This document shows, one piece after another, positions 52,052 through 60,424 of a stretch of 64,000 bases of DNA. Each line of letters starts with the position of its first letter. Within the stretch, counting starts at the first letter, position 1. Made by a program: the position numbers and the translations under genes. Where the stretch lies: NCBI RefSeq assembly GCF_000161455.1, contig NZ_CM000745.1, positions 519,980 to 583,979 on the forward strand, written 5' to 3'. Below the pieces are notes generated by a model, which saw only the letters and a program-made list of their open reading frames with translations, searched no databases and had not been told where the DNA came from. The stretch comes from Bacillus pseudomycoides DSM 12442. GTDB taxonomy: Bacteria; Bacillota; Bacilli; Bacillales; Bacillaceae_G.

Positions 52052-53476
52052 ATGCAGCAAACAACGAATGAGAAATTACATCGTACGATGAAGAGTAGAC
52101 ATTTATTTATGATTGCACTTGGAGGTGTAATTGGAACAGGTTTTTTTCTTGGATCAGGATATACCATTAACCAAGCAGGACCAGGAGGAGCGATCCTTTC
52201 TTATTTAGTCGGTGGATTTATTATGTATTTAACAATGCTTTGCCTTGGTGAGCTAACGGTAGCGATGCCGGTTTCTGGTTCTTTCCAAAAATATGCGACG
52301 AAGTTTATCGGTCCAGGAACAGGATTTATGATTGGATGGCTTTATTGGCTTGGATGGGCAGTTACAGTTGGTTTAGAGTTAACGTCTATCGGCTTAATGA
52401 TGAAAAGATGGTTTCCAACTGTAGATGTTTGGGTATGGTGTCTTGTATTTGGAGTTATTTTATATATGTCAAATGCTATCTCAGCAAAGAGTTATGCTGA
52501 ATTAGAATTTTGGTTCTCAAGTATTAAAGTAATTACAATTATTGCATTTGTTGTTCTTGGTGGTAGTGCGTTATTTGGTTTTTTACCGTATGACGGAAAA
52601 GAAGCAGCGCCTCTTTTTTCTAACTTTGTGAGCGATGGTGGATTGTTCCCGAATGGACTGGCTGCTGTGCTTCTTACAATGATTACAGTTAATTTTTCCT
52701 TCCAAGGAACAGAGTTAATTGGGATTGCAGCAGGAGAGAGTCAAGAACCGGAAAAAACAATCCCACGTGCAATTCGTAATACAGTATGGCGCATTATGTT
52801 GTTCTTTATTTTAACAATGACGATTTTAGTAGGTTTAATTTCATGGAAAGATGCAGGGGTTATTGAAAGCCCATTCGTTGTTGTATTTGATAAGATCGGT
52901 ATTCCATATGCAGCAGATATTATGAACTTCGTTATTATCACTGCTTTATTATCTGTAGCAAATTCAGGATTATATGCGGCGACGCGTATACTATGGTCAC
53001 TTGCAAATGAAGGAATGGCACCAACTTCCTTCAAAAAGGTAAATAAACGCGGTATTCCGATTACGGCATTAGTAGTTACAATCGCAGTAGCGGCATTATC
53101 TTTACTAACAAGCTTTTTGGCAGAGGATACAGTATATATTTATTTATTATCTGTTGCTGGTTTATCTGCAGTTGCAAGTTGGATTATCATTGCTTTATCA
53201 CAACTTCGATTTAGAAGTCAGTATGTAAAGCAAGGCGGAAAAGTAGAAGATTTAAAATATAGAACACCGTTATATCCAATTGTTCCTATTTTAGCGTTAA
53301 TTACAAATAGCATTGTTGTTATTAGTTTAGCATTCATTCCAGAACAGCGTATGGCGCTATATTGCGGCATTCCATTTATCATTTTCTGTTACGTGTATTA
53401 TTATATAAATAAGAAACGGAAGCAAATTACGAAAGTGGAGATGGGAACAACGTATGAAACTAACAATCAAGCATGA
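52052..53476 (+). CDS. Amino acid permease (APC superfamily, AAT type)
   Basis: 474 residues, 12 helices. SRHLFMIALGGVIGTGFFLGSG in helix 1, GELTVAMPVSGSFQKYATKFIGPGTGFMIGWLYWLGWA, and FSFQGTELIGIAAGESQEPEKTIPRAIRNTVWRI in helix 6, which are classic for the RocE/AroP/LysP group. The substrate (perhaps a basic or branched-chain amino acid) cannot be set. RBS GGGGAGGA before ATG 52052. The 3' end overlaps the next gene by 23 bp. Confidence 0.87.
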   Translation: MQQTTNEKLHRTMKSRHLFMIALGGVIGTGFFLGSGYTINQAGPGGAILSYLVGGFIMYLTMLCLGELTVAMPVSGSFQKYATKFIGPGTGFMIGWLYWLGWAVTVGLELTSIGLMMKRWFPTVDVWVWCLVFGVILYMSNAISAKSYAELEFWFSSIKVITIIAFVVLGGSALFGFLPYDGKEAAPLFSNFVSDGGLFPNGLAAVLLTMITVNFSFQGTELIGIAAGESQEPEKTIPRAIRNTVWRIMLFFILTMTILVGLISWKDAGVIESPFVVVFDKIGIPYAADIMNFVIITALLSVANSGLYAATRILWSLANEGMAPTSFKKVNKRGIPITALVVTIAVAALSLLTSFLAEDTVYIYLLSVAGLSAVASWIIIALSQLRFRSQYVKQGGKVEDLKYRTPLYPIVPILALITNSIVVISLAFIPEQRMALYCGIPFIIFCYVYYYINKKRKQITKVEMGTTYETNNQA

Positions 53477-53834
53477 TGATATTGAGACAGAACTTTCACA
53501 TGGTCAATTGTCTATTGGAAAAGAAAGTGGATATACACCGTTAGAGTTATTCGTTTCCTCTATTGCAGGGTGCAGTGCAATTGTATTTCGGACAATTTTA
53601 GAAAAGAAGCGTATTACATACGATACGTTTACAATTGAAACTGAAATTGGAAGAAGCGAAGTTTTACCAAGGCCGGTAGAAAGTCTTCATTTGCACTATA
53701 AAATAAAAGCAGAAGGAATTACACAGGTACAGTTAGAAAAAGCGTTAGAGCTTGCGGTGAAGAATTGTACGATTGCTCAATCTGTGAAGGATAGTATAAA
53801 AATTACGGAAACAATTGAGTTAATTGGTGAATAA
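53454..53834 (+). CDS. OsmC/Ohr-family protein
   Basis: 126 residues. It has both cysteines of the OsmC fold: SSIAGCSAIVFRTIL and AVKNCTIAQSVK. The family reduces organic hydroperoxides through the two Cys; the exact substrate is unknown (YhfA-like branch). It starts inside the end of the upstream permease gene (ATG 53454), so translation is probably coupled. Confidence 0.8.
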   Translation: MKLTIKHDDIETELSHGQLSIGKESGYTPLELFVSSIAGCSAIVFRTILEKKRITYDTFTIETEIGRSEVLPRPVESLHLHYKIKAEGITQVQLEKALELAVKNCTIAQSVKDSIKITETIELIGE

Positions 53835-53858
53835 ACTTTTGTAGAGCAAATAATGTGC

Positions 53859-53893
53859 GAAAAAGCTTAAGAGAAATTCTCTTAAGCTTTTTC
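53859..53893. terminator. Bidirectional terminator between OsmC gene and histidine kinase
   Basis: A near-perfect palindrome GAAAAAGCTTAAGAG / CTCTTAAGCTTTTTC with A/T runs both ways. Confidence 0.88.
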
Positions 53894-55265
53894 ACATACT
53901 GATTGGCAATGACATAGTAAAGCAAGAACCTTGATTTACTTCACTTGTAACAGTAATTTCTCCGCCATGTAGTTCGACTATTTCTTTTACAATGGCAAGT
54001 CCTAATCCAGTTCCACCAGTTGAACGAGATCTTGCTTTATCGACGCGATAAAATCGTTCGAAAATGTGTGGGATATCTTCTTCTGGAATTCCTTCTCCTG
54101 TATCTTGGATGGCAATTTCAAGTTGTGTTTTATGCTCTGTAACGGAAATGGTAATTCGAGAATGTTCAGGTGAGTGTACATACGCATTATTTAATATATT
54201 GATGATAACTTGTTCAAACCTTTGTTCATCAAGAGCTATAGAAAGTGAAGAAGGACATGTTGAAGAAACAATGATATGTTTTGCTTCATACATTATATTC
54301 ACTTTTGTAACAATGCGAGAAAGAAAGGTTTGCAAGTGTACTTCCTTTGCTTGAATAGAAAAATTATGTTTTTCCATTTGAGCAAGCAAGAATAAGTCCT
54401 GTACTAAATTTGTAATATAATCAGCTTCATCTTTTATAATTGATAAATATTTTTGGCGCTGCTCAGGAGGTGTACTGTTTTTCATGGCGATATCTGCATA
54501 TCCCCTCACATAAGTTAGCGGTGTTCTTAGTTCATGAGCGACACTTGCTAGAAATTCACTGCGTTCTTTTTTCATATAATGTAAATCATTCGCGAGCGTT
54601 TGGATAGACCCTGCAAGTTCACCAATTTCATCATTTCGAGTACTAGTTAGAGATACGGATAAATCACCATGACTCATTTTTTCAGTAGCATGCTTCATAC
54701 GGAGAAGTGGTTTTGTTAACAGACGCGATAGAAGAAATATCGTAATGACTGTTAAAATAAATGTAACAACACCAGCAACAAGAAATTGTTTTGTAAGACC
54801 TGTAATCATTTCTTTAATAGAACTTGTGCCAAGAAACATATAAACATAACCTTGCGTTTTTCCTTCTATTATTATTGGACTAACTGTGCATATATAATTA
54901 GAAGTTTTCCAGTGGTTCTCCACGATCGTTCCGTTATGGTTCGTATTTGCTATCATTCCAATAATGTGCCTCTTTATAGTGGAATCTATATCATTAGATT
55001 TTGCTAATATTTTTTTCTGAGCGTTTGTAATAATAACTTTTGTTTCAGCTTCTGACTCCATTAAAGCGACATGAGAGATTGTTTGGAAATCAAAATATTT
55101 CTCAAGTACATCTCGGTGGCTATTTCCACGTTTTAATAATGCTGTCATTTCCTCATTTACCCTCGTATTGACAAGGCTATAATAGAGTAAAACAAATAGG
55201 ACGGTTTCGATTAAAAGCGTAACAATTAAAAAGTAAAATCCGAGTTGAACGGAAATTCGTTTCAT
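53892..55265 (-). CDS. Sensor histidine kinase
   Basis: 457 residues. Membrane helix about 10-30, extracellular sensor about 35-160, second helix about 165-190, HAMP (RLLTKPLLRMKHATEKMSHGDLSV), HisKA with phospho-His in SVAHELRTPLTYVRG, and the HATPase domain with N box (IINILNNAYVHS), G1 (IQDTGEGIPEEDI), F and G2 (GGTGLGLAIVKEIV). The start overlaps the regulator stop by 4 bp (ATGA). The signal is unknown. It resembles ResE/YycG-like kinases of the OmpR group. Confidence 0.9.
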   Translation of the reverse strand: MKRISVQLGFYFLIVTLLIETVLFVLLYYSLVNTRVNEEMTALLKRGNSHRDVLEKYFDFQTISHVALMESEAETKVIITNAQKKILAKSNDIDSTIKRHIIGMIANTNHNGTIVENHWKTSNYICTVSPIIIEGKTQGYVYMFLGTSSIKEMITGLTKQFLVAGVVTFILTVITIFLLSRLLTKPLLRMKHATEKMSHGDLSVSLTSTRNDEIGELAGSIQTLANDLHYMKKERSEFLASVAHELRTPLTYVRGYADIAMKNSTPPEQRQKYLSIIKDEADYITNLVQDLFLLAQMEKHNFSIQAKEVHLQTFLSRIVTKVNIMYEAKHIIVSSTCPSSLSIALDEQRFEQVIINILNNAYVHSPEHSRITISVTEHKTQLEIAIQDTGEGIPEEDIPHIFERFYRVDKARSRSTGGTGLGLAIVKEIVELHGGEITVTSEVNQGSCFTMSLPISM

Positions 55266-55954
55266 CGCGTAACTCCTTGATTTTCAGCGTCAATCCACCG
55301 GTAGCCAACTCCATACACAGTTTTTAAATGTTCGTCAATTGGAAAATTGTTCTTTCGCAATTTATCACGTAAGTTACGAATATGAGAATCCACTGTGCGA
55401 TCCTCTGTATTTGTATCTAGTCCCCAAATCCGCTCAATAAGCTGATCGCGACTTAATACGTAGTTCACGTGACGTAGAAACAAACCAAGTAAAGAAAATT
55501 CAATTGGTGTAAGAAGGAGTTCTTGTTCATAAACGGAGATAAAGTGTTTCGCTTCATCCCACAAAATTCCTTTATATCGTAGTTGCTCATGTTGATTACT
55601 GCGCCGTAATACTGCTTCAATACGTGCTAATAGTTCACCTTCATGAAAAGGTTTTGTTATATAATCATCAGACCCGATTTTTAATCCTTGAATAACATCA
55701 ATCGTCTGATCGCGTGCGGTTACCATAATAATAGGAACGTTACTAAACGAACGAATTCTGTTACATGTTTCCCAACCATCCATTTTCGGCATCATAATAT
55801 CGAGAAGAACAAACTTAAAACTTTGGTTTTCTATATAAGAAATAGCTTCTTGTCCAGAAGTCGCACAAACGCAGTTATATCCTCTAGGAGTAAGATAAAG
55901 CGTTAATAATTCGAGCATACGTGGTTCATCATCTACAAGTAGTATATCCATCAT
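55262..55954 (-). CDS. OmpR-family response regulator
   Basis: About 230 residues. The receiver domain has phospho-Asp in VLLDIMMPKMDGW, with MVTARDQ and YITKPFHEGELLARI. A Trans_reg_C winged helix follows: LTPIEFSLLGLFLRHVNYVLSRDQLIERIWG and VDSHIRNLRDKLRK. It is in the same transcript as the kinase. The frame extends to 56038, but GGAGG lies 7 nt before the ATG at 55954, and the 5' extension covers a large inverted repeat, so 55954 is the start. Confidence 0.9.
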   Translation of the reverse strand: MMDILLVDDEPRMLELLTLYLTPRGYNCVCATSGQEAISYIENQSFKFVLLDIMMPKMDGWETCNRIRSFSNVPIIMVTARDQTIDVIQGLKIGSDDYITKPFHEGELLARIEAVLRRSNQHEQLRYKGILWDEAKHFISVYEQELLLTPIEFSLLGLFLRHVNYVLSRDQLIERIWGLDTNTEDRTVDSHIRNLRDKLRKNNFPIDEHLKTVYGVGYRWIDAENQGVTR

Positions 55955-56003
55955 ATAATATCCTCCGTATTTGTATTCACTACTAAAAGTGTAATGCAAA
56001 ATC

Positions 56004-56049
56004 CTGAAGAAATGGTGCAGATTATCATGCATCTGCATAATTTCTTCAG
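56004..56049. repeat. Large near-perfect inverted repeat in the divergent intergenic region
   Basis: CTGAAGAAATGGTGCAGAT (56004-56022) and ATCTGCATAATTTCTTCAG (56031-56049) pair over 17 of 19 positions around an 8-nt centre. It lies between the response regulator and the CW_binding_2 lipoprotein genes, with no T-run. It may be a regulator binding site or a leader hairpin for one of the two transcripts. Confidence 0.6.
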
Positions 56050-56131
56050 AATTGCTTGTTATTGTATAGTTGAAATTTACATTTTAGGTAAAGATTATAG
56101 GATCAAACATGATGGGGATGGAGGCGATATA

Positions 56132-57382
56132 GTGAAAAAAGCAACTCGAGTTTTGAGTATGACAATAGTTGCTGTACTTGGACTTGCAGCGTGTGGACAA
56201 GCAAATACAGAGCATGAAAATCATGAATCTACAAAAGAGAAGAAAAATGAGCAGCAAAAAGATATGAAGGTGCATCATGCAGCGATGCCACCGAAAGAAA
56301 TGAATGCTGGAGCATCTAGAGATTTATTAACAACAAGTTTAAAAAATGTAACACGATTAAACACAAATGATCCTGTTCAAATGGCAGTATTAACATCACA
56401 AACAATATGGCCAGCGACTCACAAAGAGAACCAACCAGGAGCGGTGATTTTAGTACCAGCTAATCAGTGGCAACTTGGAATTGCTAGTGCGGATCTCATT
56501 CATCATCCAAACAATGGACCTATTTTATTTATGAATAAAGAAAGTATTCCAGAGGCGACGTTAAAAGAAATCAGGCGGTTAAACCCACTTGGAACAAAAG
56601 ATGGAACGCAAATTATGGTGATGGGAGATGTAGAATCTTCCATATTAAATCAACTGAAAGAATATAAAATAAAGCAAATAAAAGAAACGGATTCAGCAAA
56701 TTTTGCGAAAGATGTTGATAAAGAATATGCAGACATAACAGGGAAGTACCCAGAAAGTGTCATTATCGGTTCGTCTGAAGAAGAAGGACGCTTATATACA
56801 ACACCTGCTGTGAATTGGATTGCTCATATGCCTGAACCTCTTTTATATGTAGCAAAAGATAAAGTACCTGAGGCTACAATAGAAGCGTTGAAAGCAAGAA
56901 AAGGGAAAGCAAATATATATCTTTTAGGACCTGAAAAAATTATTTCAAAAGAGGTAGAAAAACAGTTAAGTAAGCATGGAAAAGTAACGCGCATTAGCGG
57001 AGAAAATCCAACAGAAAACTCAATCGCTTTTGCAAAGTTTAAAGATAAGAAAACACAATTTGGGTGGGGATTCACAAAACCAGGGCACGGCGTATCATTT
57101 GTTTCAACAGAAACTCCCGATTTAGCAATTGCTGGAGCGCCGTTTTCACATATGGGGAAACATGCACCTGTTCTATTATTAGATAAAGGGAAGGTTTCAC
57201 AGCCAGTATATGATTTATTAGCTACGATTCAACCAAAATTTAAAGATGATCCAACGCTCGGGCCATATAACCACGGTTTTCTATTAGGAAATACAGAGAA
57301 TATTTCGTTTGAAACGCAAGGAATACTTGACGAGAAGTTAGAGATTGTTCAAGAAAATGGTGGGGGACACGGTGGACATTAA
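56132..57382 (+). CDS. Lipoprotein with CW_binding_2 (PF04122) repeats
   Basis: 416 residues from GTG 56132 (RBS GGAGGCG, 5-nt spacing). Lipoprotein signal ends at LAAC (C21). After a charged linker (TKEKKNEQQKDMK) come about three CW_binding_2-type units: ILVPANQWQLGIASADLIHH..PILFMNKESIPEATLKEI, then ESVIIGSSEEEGRL..PLLYVAKDKVPEATIEAL, and DLAIAGAPFSHMGKHAPVLLLDKGKVSQ. A Gly/His tail ends the protein. The family binds the cell wall in other proteins. Placement opposite a two-component system suggests it is that system's target or signal partner. A longer frame from ATG 55994 crosses the inverted repeat and lacks a signal peptide at its start. Confidence 0.8.
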   Translation: MKKATRVLSMTIVAVLGLAACGQANTEHENHESTKEKKNEQQKDMKVHHAAMPPKEMNAGASRDLLTTSLKNVTRLNTNDPVQMAVLTSQTIWPATHKENQPGAVILVPANQWQLGIASADLIHHPNNGPILFMNKESIPEATLKEIRRLNPLGTKDGTQIMVMGDVESSILNQLKEYKIKQIKETDSANFAKDVDKEYADITGKYPESVIIGSSEEEGRLYTTPAVNWIAHMPEPLLYVAKDKVPEATIEALKARKGKANIYLLGPEKIISKEVEKQLSKHGKVTRISGENPTENSIAFAKFKDKKTQFGWGFTKPGHGVSFVSTETPDLAIAGAPFSHMGKHAPVLLLDKGKVSQPVYDLLATIQPKFKDDPTLGPYNHGFLLGNTENISFETQGILDEKLEIVQENGGGHGGH

Positions 57383-57384
57383 GA

Positions 57385-57415
57385 GAAAAGACGTTGCATG
57401 ATGCAGCGTCTTTTC
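57385..57415 (+). terminator. Terminator of the CW_binding_2 lipoprotein gene
   Basis: Stem GAAAAGACGTTGCAT / ATGCAGCGTCTTTTC, with one G-U pair. Confidence 0.8.
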
Positions 57416-57527
57416 ATTTGGGAAAGTTTTTTATAGCAAAAAATCTGACATTCGTTATATAATAGCACTCGTGCAATCGGCTCGATTTTCTTACGGAGAA
57501 AATCAAAAAGTAAGAAAAGTAGAGGAG

Positions 57528-57902
57528 TGTTATCTTGTTACACATAATCTAGCTCTTGGTGTTATGATTGGTACAGTAATAAGTGCAGTTTTATTCGCAG
57601 CAAATATGGAAAAGATTCACGTGAAACATTCTTATGTTGGTGAGAAAAAGGTATACGCTGTTCACGGACAACTCTTCTTTGCATCGACTACAGAATTTAT
57701 AAATGTATTTTAGTTTAAAGAAGATGTGACAGAAGTAGAAATTGATTTTACACACGCCCATGTATGGGATGATTCAGCTGTGGCTGCGGTTGATAAAGTT
57801 GTAGTGAAGTATGAGAAAAATGGTGTGAAAGTAAACATAACGGGATTAAATGAGCGTAGTTCAGAGCTTGTTACAGAATTGGCGAAACAAGCTGTTCGTT
57901 AA
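57528..57902 (+). pseudogene. Remnant of a SulP-type anion transporter with STAS domain
   Basis: The frame reads THNLALGVMIGTVISAVLFA (last membrane helix of SulP proteins), then VYAVHGQLFFASTTEFINVF, a TAG at 57711-57713, and in the same frame FKEDVTEVEIDFTHAHVWDDSAVAAVDKV (STAS domain) to TAA 57900-57902. The N-terminal two thirds are missing. A promoter-like TATAAT at about 57457-57462 lies before the truncation point. It is a pseudogene from an internal deletion plus a nonsense change. Confidence 0.75.
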
Positions 57903-57907
57903 ATAGG

Positions 57908-57943
57908 AAGAACCTTTTAGGAGGACCGAAAAGGTTCTTTTTG
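57908..57943 (+). terminator. Terminator of the SulP remnant
   Basis: Stem AAGAACCTTTT / AAAAGGTTCTT and T5, still intact. Confidence 0.8.
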
Positions 57944-57983
57944 TATTATAATACGAGTATGATGATGAAAGGGGTTTCAGAAG

Positions 57984-58406
57984 ATGTACAAGCAAATTAT
58001 ATTAGCATGTGATGGTTCAGAACACGCAATACGCGCAGCAAAACATGCCGTACATATTTCTACATTGAGTAAGGAAGTAACCGTTGAAGTTGTATACGTA
58101 GTAGATAGTAGAGCAGCAAAATCAGATATTATACAGGGACAAACAAATATAGAAACAATTTCAGCTAGTCGAAAAGATAGATTAAAAGAAATTGAGATTT
58201 TATTACAGCAAGAAGGAGTTTCTTATAAAATTACGATTTTACATGGTGATCCAGGAAATACACTTGTGCAATATGTAAATACAGGAGACATTGATCTTGT
58301 AATAGTGGGGAGCAGGGGATTGAATACATTGCAAGAAATGGTACTTGGTAGTGTAAGTCATAAAATAGCAAAACGAGTGAAATGTCCGGTGATGATCGTG
58401 AAGTAA
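57984..58406 (+). CDS. Universal stress protein (UspA family)
   Basis: 140 residues, single Usp domain: start ILACDGSEHAIRAAKHAVHI and ATP-binding motif G-2x-G-9x-G-S in VGSRGLNTLQEMVLGSVSHKIAKRVKCPVMIVK. It is an ATP-binding type, cytoplasmic. No operon partner. Confidence 0.9.
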   Translation: MYKQIILACDGSEHAIRAAKHAVHISTLSKEVTVEVVYVVDSRAAKSDIIQGQTNIETISASRKDRLKEIEILLQQEGVSYKITILHGDPGNTLVQYVNTGDIDLVIVGSRGLNTLQEMVLGSVSHKIAKRVKCPVMIVK

Positions 58407-58434
58407 CAGGCAGCAGAAATGTTGTCTGTTTTTT
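58404..58434 (+). terminator. Terminator of the universal stress protein gene
   Basis: Stem AACAGGCAGC / GTTGTCTGTT with G-U pairs and T7. Confidence 0.7.
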
Positions 58435-58545
58435 TGAGATAAATCTTACAAAATTGTAAGACTGTTGTTAGGGAAATCGATGTTTTGAAATTTTCTCCAT
58501 TGATATGATGTAATCATCAAAGGGAGAGAATGGGGGATGTAAGAA

Positions 58546-58665
58546 ATGAAAGCATTTCAAAGTTTAACATATAGTCAAGGAGTGAGTCTTATTTGTTTAG
58601 GGGGATTTACTACTTCGGTGACATTGGCTATTGCAATGAAAATGTTTCAGCAGATGTTTTTATAA
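58546..58665 (+). CDS. Small hydrophobic membrane peptide
   Basis: 39 residues: KAFQSLTYSQGVSLIC then LGGFTTSVTLAIAMKMFQQMFL. RBS GGGGGATG lies about 8 nt before ATG 58546. One likely membrane segment. I do not recognise a family. It lies alone between the universal stress protein and glpT and is followed by the shared terminator at 58736-58775. Translation is likely from the RBS but not certain. Confidence 0.5.
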   Translation: MKAFQSLTYSQGVSLICLGGFTTSVTLAIAMKMFQQMFL

Positions 58666-58735
58666 AAGTAATGTTGTAAATAGAAGGGAAATGATTGTTA
58701 TAGGCTGCAAGACAATATCACTAGACATAAATAAA

Positions 58736-58775
58736 AAATAGCTCTTAGCATATATCTGAATGCTAAGAGCTATTT
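58736..58775. terminator. Bidirectional terminator between the small peptide and glpT
   Basis: A 15-bp stem AAATAGCTCTTAGCA / TGCTAAGAGCTATTT, T-rich on both strands. Confidence 0.85.
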
Positions 58776-58797
58776 TATTTCTTTACTTCAGCTTTTG

Positions 58798-58812
58798 TTC
58801 CCCACTGATTAA
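58798..58812. repeat. Fragment similar to the bcr-like repeat end
   Basis: CCCCACTGATTAAAG, the reverse of CTTTAATCAGTGGGG, which is nearly the end of the unit at 3932 (CTTTAATCAGTGGGGG at 3941-3956). Only this end is present. Confidence 0.35.
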
Positions 58813-58857
58813 AGCTTTTCACTTTATCTTATAGAAGTTTTTAAGAAAAACCTCCGT

Positions 58858-60207
58858 TTAAGCTTGTTGTGATTTTGAAGATCCTGTGTTTAAAGTTAGA
58901 GCAAGGAATACAATCGCAAGTACACAAGATGTAAGTAATAGAATGAAACCGCCGTTCCATCCGAAAGCATCTACAATAAAGCCCATTGCAGCACTAGCAA
59001 ATGCAGCACCGCCCAGGTAACCGAAGAAACCTGTTAAACCAGCAGCTGTTCCAGCAGCTTTCTTTGGTGCTAAGTCAAGGGCATGTAATCCAATGAGCAT
59101 AACTGGTCCATAAATTAAGAAGCCAATTGCCACTAGTGCGATGCTATCGATGATTGGATGACCAGCCGGATTTAACCAATAAACAAGAACAGCAATGAAT
59201 ACACCAACCATGAATAAAATACCAGCAGGGGCACGGCGCCCTTTAAATAATTTATCGCTCATCCATCCGCAAAGGAGTGTGCCCGGAATACCAGCAAATT
59301 CGTATAATGCGTATGCTGTACGAGAACTATTATGAGTAAAGTTTTTTTCTTCTACTAAATAAGTAGGTGCCCAGTCTACAACACCGTAGCGTACGAAGTA
59401 TACGAATACGTTAGCTATAGCGATGTACCATAAAAATTTGTTGTTTAGTACATAAGTAAATAAAATTTCCTTTACCGAAAGTTCGCGTTCACGATCTTTT
59501 ACTCTTTCATCTGAAGGATATTCACCCGTATATTCTTCAATAGGTGGTAATCCACAAGATTGCGGTGTATCTCGCATTACAATTAATACATAGATCCCAA
59601 CTAAAATTGCAAAAATACCTGGGAAGTAGAAAATGCTTTGCCAGCTACCAGCAAATAAGAATAGTCCTAATGTTACGAGCGGTCCCATAAGTCCGCCACC
59701 AACATTGTGGGCAACGTTCCAAATGGACATTTTTGTACCGCGTTCACTAATAGAGAACCAATGAACCATTGTGCGGCCACATGGAGGCCAGCCCATACCT
59801 TGTACCCAACCATTTAAAAATTGAAGAACAAACATAAGCAAAATACTTGTTGTAATAAAAGAGAATGAACCAAAGATAATATTAATGATACCGGATAAAA
59901 ATAGTCCTGCCGCTAAGAAGTAGCGGGGGTTACAACGGTCGGAGACAATCCCCATAATAAATTTACTTAAGCCATATGCAATGGATACAGCAGAAAGGAT
60001 AACTCCAAGTTCACCTTTGCTAAATCCTTGTTCAACAAGATAAGGCATAGCCAGTGAAAAGTTTTTGCGAACAAGGTAGTAGCCTGCATAGCCAATGAAA
60101 ATGCCTAAAAATACTTGTAAGCGCAGTTTGCGGTATTCGCTATCAATGCGATCAGCAGGTAAGCGCTCTGTATGCGGCGCAGGTTTAAACAACTGAGTTA
60201 AAAACAT
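58858..60207 (-). CDS. glpT: Glycerol-3-phosphate transporter
   Basis: 449 residues, 12 helices, OPA family. The sequence follows E. coli GlpT closely: FKPAPHTERLPADRID at the start, FLGIFIGYAGYYLVRKNFSLAMPYLVEQGFSKGELG, NGWVQGMGWPPCGRTMVHWFS and MRDTPQSCGLPPIEEY. It exchanges glycerol 3-phosphate for phosphate. RBS GAGGAGG before the ATG. Two cre-like sites flank its promoter. Confidence 0.94.
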   Translation of the reverse strand: MFLTQLFKPAPHTERLPADRIDSEYRKLRLQVFLGIFIGYAGYYLVRKNFSLAMPYLVEQGFSKGELGVILSAVSIAYGLSKFIMGIVSDRCNPRYFLAAGLFLSGIINIIFGSFSFITTSILLMFVLQFLNGWVQGMGWPPCGRTMVHWFSISERGTKMSIWNVAHNVGGGLMGPLVTLGLFLFAGSWQSIFYFPGIFAILVGIYVLIVMRDTPQSCGLPPIEEYTGEYPSDERVKDRERELSVKEILFTYVLNNKFLWYIAIANVFVYFVRYGVVDWAPTYLVEEKNFTHNSSRTAYALYEFAGIPGTLLCGWMSDKLFKGRRAPAGILFMVGVFIAVLVYWLNPAGHPIIDSIALVAIGFLIYGPVMLIGLHALDLAPKKAAGTAAGLTGFFGYLGGAAFASAAMGFIVDAFGWNGGFILLLTSCVLAIVFLALTLNTGSSKSQQA

Positions 60208-60231
60208 AACCTAAAAATCCTCCTCTATTAT

Positions 60232-60337
60232 TGAAAACGTTTTATGACATAGTCTTTATACTCTCATTCCCCAGGACTGTCAATATTAACTTGGTCAAAA
60301 ATCATACAACTTTGCGACAAAAATGTAAACGTTTTTA
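60232..60337 (-). promoter_or_regulatory. glpT promoter with two cre-like sites
   Basis: On the minus strand TTGACA (60283-60278), a 17-bp spacer and TATAAA (60260-60255). A cre-like site TGAAAACGTTTTAT (12/14) at 60232-60245 is just downstream of the expected start. A second, TGTAAACGTTTTTA (13/14), is at 60324-60337 upstream of the -35. CcpA control fits a carbon-source transporter. Confidence 0.65.
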
Positions 60338-60350
60338 CAAAATGAAATTA

Positions 60351-60397
60351 TTGACGAAATTAATTATAGGATTTAATATTTAAATACGTTAAATATT
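60351..60397 (+). promoter_or_regulatory. marR-emrB promoter with MarR-type operator
   Basis: TTGACG at 60351-60356, 17-bp spacer, TAATAT at 60374-60379. A perfect 9-bp inverted repeat AATATTTAA / TTAAATATT with a 5-bp centre at 60375-60397 covers the -10 and start. Autorepression by the MarR protein is inferred. Confidence 0.7.
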
Positions 60398-60424
60398 TTA
60401 TTGTTTAAATGAGAGGTGGATAAC

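Noticed and set aside
54064..54354. Plus-strand frame inside the histidine kinase gene
   Set aside because: It is the antisense shadow of conserved kinase motifs. The many similar frames opposite transporters and ATPases were dropped for the same reason.
55955..56038. N-terminal extension of the response regulator
   Set aside because: Same reason on the other strand: it crosses the inverted repeat, and GGAGG precedes the ATG at 55954.
55994..56131. Long N-terminus of the CW_binding_2 lipoprotein
   Set aside because: It would translate the large inverted repeat and bury the lipoprotein signal. GTG 56132 has a good RBS and begins the signal peptide.
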